Below are positions 60,698-64,000 of a stretch of 64,000 nucleotides of DNA, piece after piece. Position numbers and translations under genes: made by a program. Source of the stretch: Xylogone sp. PMI_703 (Eukaryota; Ascomycota; Leotiomycetes); contig JAJTUQ010000001.1 in the NCBI GenBank assembly GCA_021399445.1, forward strand, positions 3,038,001 through 3,102,000. The letters are read 5' to 3'. The notes beneath the pieces are model-generated. The model had not been told where the DNA came from and did not search any database. It saw nothing but the letters and a program-made list of their open reading frames with translations. Positions within the stretch are counted from its first letter, which is position 1, and every line of letters starts with the position of its first letter.

Positions 60698-61334
60698 GGC
60701 TGAAATCAGTTAATGTTGATTGTACCCACAAATAAAATAGCCTATAGTAGAGAAAGGGAAGATAAACTGGATGGTTATTTGGGCCACATATCAAGCTATA
60801 AATACAGCTATCCCCGCTTGATTCATCGAAACAATGGTATCGGTCGTGGGATAGCTTCCCCGCACTACCCGTCTGCCCAGATCGTGTAGCCGAAGGGTGG
60901 GCGTTCCTTCATGTGCTGGATATCTCGTGAATTCCAATGAAAATACTAAAGTAATAGTATGGGGACTTTGAAATCTAGCCAGCTACAGCTTCGATAGACG
61001 TCGACCTTGCTCAGTTGTAGATTGCTTCTTTTGACTTCGTGCTATGAGACGAAAGCTATAGCATCATGCAAGGCTACGTCTGCAGCCTCACGTCACAACT
61101 GCGGATGTTAGTGTTGACGGAATATAATTGTTCCGTGTTATCGTTAGACCGCGATAACGCTTTTGGAGCTTTCTTCATTCCTCTCCGCAACTCCAGAACA
61201 ACACTGTCGCGTGCAAACGTCGAATTTTGGAGTCTGCGGCCGTCAATTTTCTCTTACAAGGCATCTTTGGTTATTGCTTGGTACGCGGCTGTGCGCGAAG
61301 TGGCTTCTTTCAAAATAGACATCAAGCCGCAAAC
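60698..61334. other. Divergent promoter region of the nitronate monooxygenase and RPB11 genes
   Basis: 637 bp between the two start codons. No additional gene is supported. The open frame at 61066-61338 ends at the RPB11 start and has no protein-like features. Confidence 0.5.
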
Positions 61335-61945
61335 ATGAACGCCCCGGACAGGTTCGTGAACTATATCTTCACTTTTGCTATCACTTCAAAATTTCCTCTT
61401 TGCAAGTCATACAAATACTATGCCATACAAACCTAAAGCAAAAGGCGGCATGGATTCATCTGGCGAGCAACCAGCTAACGAATCTAGATTCGAGTTGTTC
61501 CTTCTTGGAGAGGGAGAGAAGAAGTGCACTGAGACAGCTGATACTCGTATGTATTTTTGGGCTGATTGGTACAAAATGGTTTCCGGTATTGACAACTATG
61601 TTCAGGAACTCCGAATACATCTATCTTCACATTCAATAAGGAGGATCATACTCTTGCCAATATGCTCCGTGCTCATCTTCTAAAAGATCACCATATCCTC
61701 TTTGCTGGCTACAAGAGTAGGAACTTGCCATCACTTTTGACATTTACGTACTTACACATATAGTTCCTCACCCTCTCTTTGCTACCTTCGAGCTTCGAAT
61801 CCAGACCGACGGAGAGATTACACCCAAGGAAGCCCTGGTCAACTGCTGCAAGAGTCTTGTTTCTGATTTGGAGATTCTCAGCCGAGAGTTCACCAAGGAA
61901 TACGAGCTCCGAAAGATGGTCAGCGGTGATGGAACGAACTTTTAA
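61335..61945 (+). CDS. RPB11: RNA polymerase II subunit Rpb11
   Basis: Four exons: 61335-61351 (17 nt), 61488-61546, 61606-61716 and 61764-61945. They total 369 nt and encode 122 residues, close to the yeast length of 120. The spliced N-terminus [18 protein letters not shown] is the conserved Rpb11 start. It is followed by [40 protein letters not shown] and [19 protein letters not shown]. This is an alpha-N-terminal-domain-like fold that pairs with Rpb3 to nucleate assembly of the polymerase. The 136-nt first intron is the longest in the gene. It is convergent with LSM5, with 330 bp between the stop codons. Confidence 0.97.
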
Positions 61946-62275
61946 TGAGCATGCATTGAATTCTGGTTTCCACGGCGCAGTGATGGCGGTCTTCAATGAA
62001 TATATTGGCGTTTGGAAAGGAAAATGATTCACATGGATTGGAGATTTGGCAAACTGCATTTAGTTTAGGCTATTGGAGTATTGCAATTAGAATCATTGCA
62101 TTTCGAGACACATTGCACACGTCCTTGGATTGTGTTCATGCTTTTATATCTGCGCAGAAATAACGAAGACTTTGCCTCTGTTTCTCATCGTCTTGATTCC
62201 TGCCTGCTAGCCCAGGGTATCTACCATCCGTGGATCATATAAGTAGAGTAAGTACCACCGCTCTATTTTAAATAA
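61946..62275. terminator. Shared 3' flank of convergent RPB11 and LSM5
   Basis: 330 bp holding the 3' ends of both genes. It is AT-rich with no gene. Polyadenylation signals for both directions must lie here but were not pinpointed. Confidence 0.4.
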
Positions 62276-62782
62276 TTATTCTGCTGCAACTGGCCCCTCT
62301 CCACCTGGTATTAACTGCACTCCTCGTTAATCCCTGGATAATGTGTAAGCCTTGCAAGGTAGCTTACCATGCAGATGTTATTTCCATTTAATAGGATCTT
62401 GGACAGCTTTGTGTGGTTCCCAGAGTAATCACTATGGAATGTAAGCACGGCTAGTCGGAAAGCTATCTGAGAAGCTTACAATTCTGTAACATCCTCTAAC
62501 ACCATGTCTGCGCCGTCATTAGCCCAAGGCCACTGATACGTGAAGCTCGATGTTATACTTACTGACATAATCATCAAATCCTAGAAGAGTTCCACTGAAT
62601 TCTTCGAGTTGGTTAGTATGATTCTTAGAAAAGGCTGGTTTCTTAGTTTACCTTTATCACCTTTCATCACTACCCAGATTTTGGAACCAACACATTTGTC
62701 GATCAACTCTGTGAAACTTATCAGAAGAGCGTGATGGGGCAGCCCTGTGATGCCTACCGAGAGGTAAAAGTTGAGAAGCCAT
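62276..62782 (-). CDS. LSM5: U6 snRNA-associated Sm-like protein LSm5
   Basis: Six very small exons: 62782-62758, 62708-62652, 62601-62563, 62507-62480, 62431-62368 and 62314-62276. They total 252 nt, and all phases match to give 83 residues. The protein reads MASQLLPLELIDKC then KIWVVMKGDKEFSGTLLGFD (the Sm1 motif), VNMVLEDVTEF, and the Sm2 motif ILLNGNNICMLIPGGEGP. LSm5 is part of the LSm2-8 ring on the U6 snRNA 3' end and of the cytoplasmic LSm1-7 mRNA decay ring. Five introns in a coding region of 252 nt is dense, but high intron density is known for LSM genes of filamentous fungi. Confidence 0.96.
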
Positions 62783-63375
62783 GACCTCAGAGCCCTGCTC
62801 TCCAACGGTTGAACTGGGATTGAGATTAGCTCAGCAACTGAAATGAATCAGTTATCTTCTTCTCAACACAACCTGGGCAAAAATTTGGGCGCCAAAGCCA
62901 AATTATAGCAGAGCATGATATCATAGCAGAAACGAACAAATAAAATATACAGGTAAATATAGTAGCTCTAAGCCAAGAATCGCACAGTAAGTGTCACAAA
63001 GGGTTTAGAACTTGATATAACCTTTGCATTGGCAATGCCTCGAGAAAGTAAAGCAAAATACTTACATAAATAAACAAACACTCTCTTAAACTGGTATATG
63101 AAGAATATTGGAGGATCTTACATTCAAGCACCTTAGTGGTTAAGTATTGACAACCAACTCCGAAATTCTCGTGACTTTGACCTGCATATCCAAGTTTGCT
63201 CAAAAAGCAAACAGTCGCATTTCCCTTGGATCAACATCTACCCTGACGGCATGACTGCCTGCCATTGACGGATTAGAGGAGGGAATACAATCAAGTCCAT
63301 GCTCGAGTCATGCTCTGTTGTGGATATGGAGCATCAACGTTGGGCAAAATACTTCGGCGACCGACTATTATAACC
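62783..63375. other. Divergent promoter region of LSM5 and the 63376 gene
   Basis: 593 bp between start codons. No gene is supported; AT-rich in the first 350 bp. Confidence 0.5.
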
Positions 63376-64000
63376 ATGTCCGGCTTTGAGGAGGCTGTAG
63401 GCCAGGCATCAGAAGCTCTAAGAGCAACTTCTAGCACACCCACAGTTGGGAGGCTACTGTAAGTTTGAAGACGATTTTCTTTCATGGCAGCCATCTTACA
63501 AACTCCTCGTCTCTAGCTCCTCACATGCCTCTCCACTATCTTCACGTTCCCTTAAAATATGGCGCAAAGACCAGGCGATCGTATTCAGCAATTCTGGGCG
63601 CGAAGTACAAGGCTTGACCCGATCAATTAGCACAACTGTTGTGAGCGGCACTGCTCACGACCTCATTTTGAATACTGTTTCCGAATACAATACAAAGTCT
63701 ACTAATAAGTCCGATGGGAATTTATCGTCAGCATCGCAAAGCAACAACATCCCTTCTGAGACAGAGGGTGAAACTTCTGACTCGAGGGCGAAAGATGAAG
63801 ACGGAAATAAGGATGGGCAGACTCCCAAAATTGTGGGAAATGGACTCCCCAAAGATTACGACGAGCTGCCTCCCTCGAATTTATTGTTTAAAATATCAGA
63901 AGACGCATTCAAAAAAGCAAAACTTGCGCCTGTGGACTCCGAGGAATCATTCTGGTCGCATACGATGTATAGAGGACCTGAAATAGATGGTGTCCCGCAA
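63376..64000 (+). CDS. N-terminal part of a probable 3'-5' exonuclease-domain protein (cut by the window end)
   Basis: Exon 1 is 63376-63458. A 58-nt intron (GTAAGT...TCTAG) follows, and exon 2 begins at 63517 and runs off the window. The visible part has 189 residues: MSGFEEAVGQASEALRAT, then a Ser-rich region, an acidic Asp/Glu/Lys region (SETEGETSDSRAKDEDGNKD), and near the end SFWSHTMYRGPEIDGVP. That last motif resembles the segment just before the DnaQ-like (WRN-type) 3'-5' exonuclease domain in fungal homologues. The catalytic domain itself lies beyond the window, so the identification is tentative. A different protein with a disordered N-terminus remains possible. Confidence 0.5.

Noticed and set aside
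61358..61487. Coding sequence in the first RPB11 intron
   Set aside because: The open frames there do not resemble Rpb11, while removing the intron restores the exact family N-terminus.

Overview
The window is nuclear DNA of a filamentous ascomycete (Pezizomycotina). The evidence is the gene content (GNA-1-type G-alpha, trifunctional TRPC, Nup188, Urb2, Kti12, Sac7-type RhoGAP) and the short introns of about 45-130 bp, with GTAWGT-type donors, CTRAC branch sites and YAG acceptors. The relaxed intergenic spacing and moderate GC would suit a Leotiomycetes relative, but that placement is only an impression. No operon-like organisation, bacterial feature, rRNA or tRNA was recognised by eye.

Layout: 1-3798, GC-rich non-coding leader and promoter of a phospholipase C (3799-7323, +); DUF1771-SMR protein with a CaaX tail (9080-9971, +); an unrecognised gene built of small exons (10573-11965, -); G-alpha subunit (12844-14070, -); a 4.3 kb non-coding gap; MIC10 (18388-18785, -) head to head with URB2 (19095-23811, +); an array of 47-bp repeats (24027-25072); alpha/beta hydrolase (25688-26701, +); USE1 SNARE (27132-28248, +); C2H2 zinc-finger factor (29413-31267 and upstream, -) with a 3.9 kb upstream gap; KTI12 (35139-36171, +) convergent with a BRCT-WGR protein (36471-37510, -); AT-rich gap; TRPC (39059-41406, -) head to head with NUP188 (41900-47548, +); TIM9 (48042-48425, -); RhoGAP (49648-52565, +); a 3.5 kb gap; Ser/Thr-rich GPI-type protein (56020-57190, +); FAM32A (58779-59404, -); nitronate monooxygenase (59624-60697, -); RPB11 (61335-61945, +) convergent with LSM5 (62276-62782, -), which is divergent from a protein cut by the window end (63376 onward, +).

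The genes are mostly dispersed housekeeping functions: signalling (PLC, G-alpha, RhoGAP), mitochondrial import and cristae shape (TIM9, MIC10), ribosome biogenesis and tRNA modification (URB2, KTI12), RNA metabolism (LSM5, FAM32A), transcription (RPB11), nuclear pore (NUP188), ER SNARE (USE1) and tryptophan synthesis (TRPC). Many are split into very small exons. MIC10, LSM5, RPB11 and TIM9 become visible only when spliced by hand.

The least explained element is the array at 24027-25072: thirteen 47-bp units of constant length, with conserved ends and a variable middle, separated by unrelated 12-56 bp spacers. Eleven units point one way and the last two are inverted. It resembles a CRISPR array in layout but sits in a fungal intergenic region with no cas genes.
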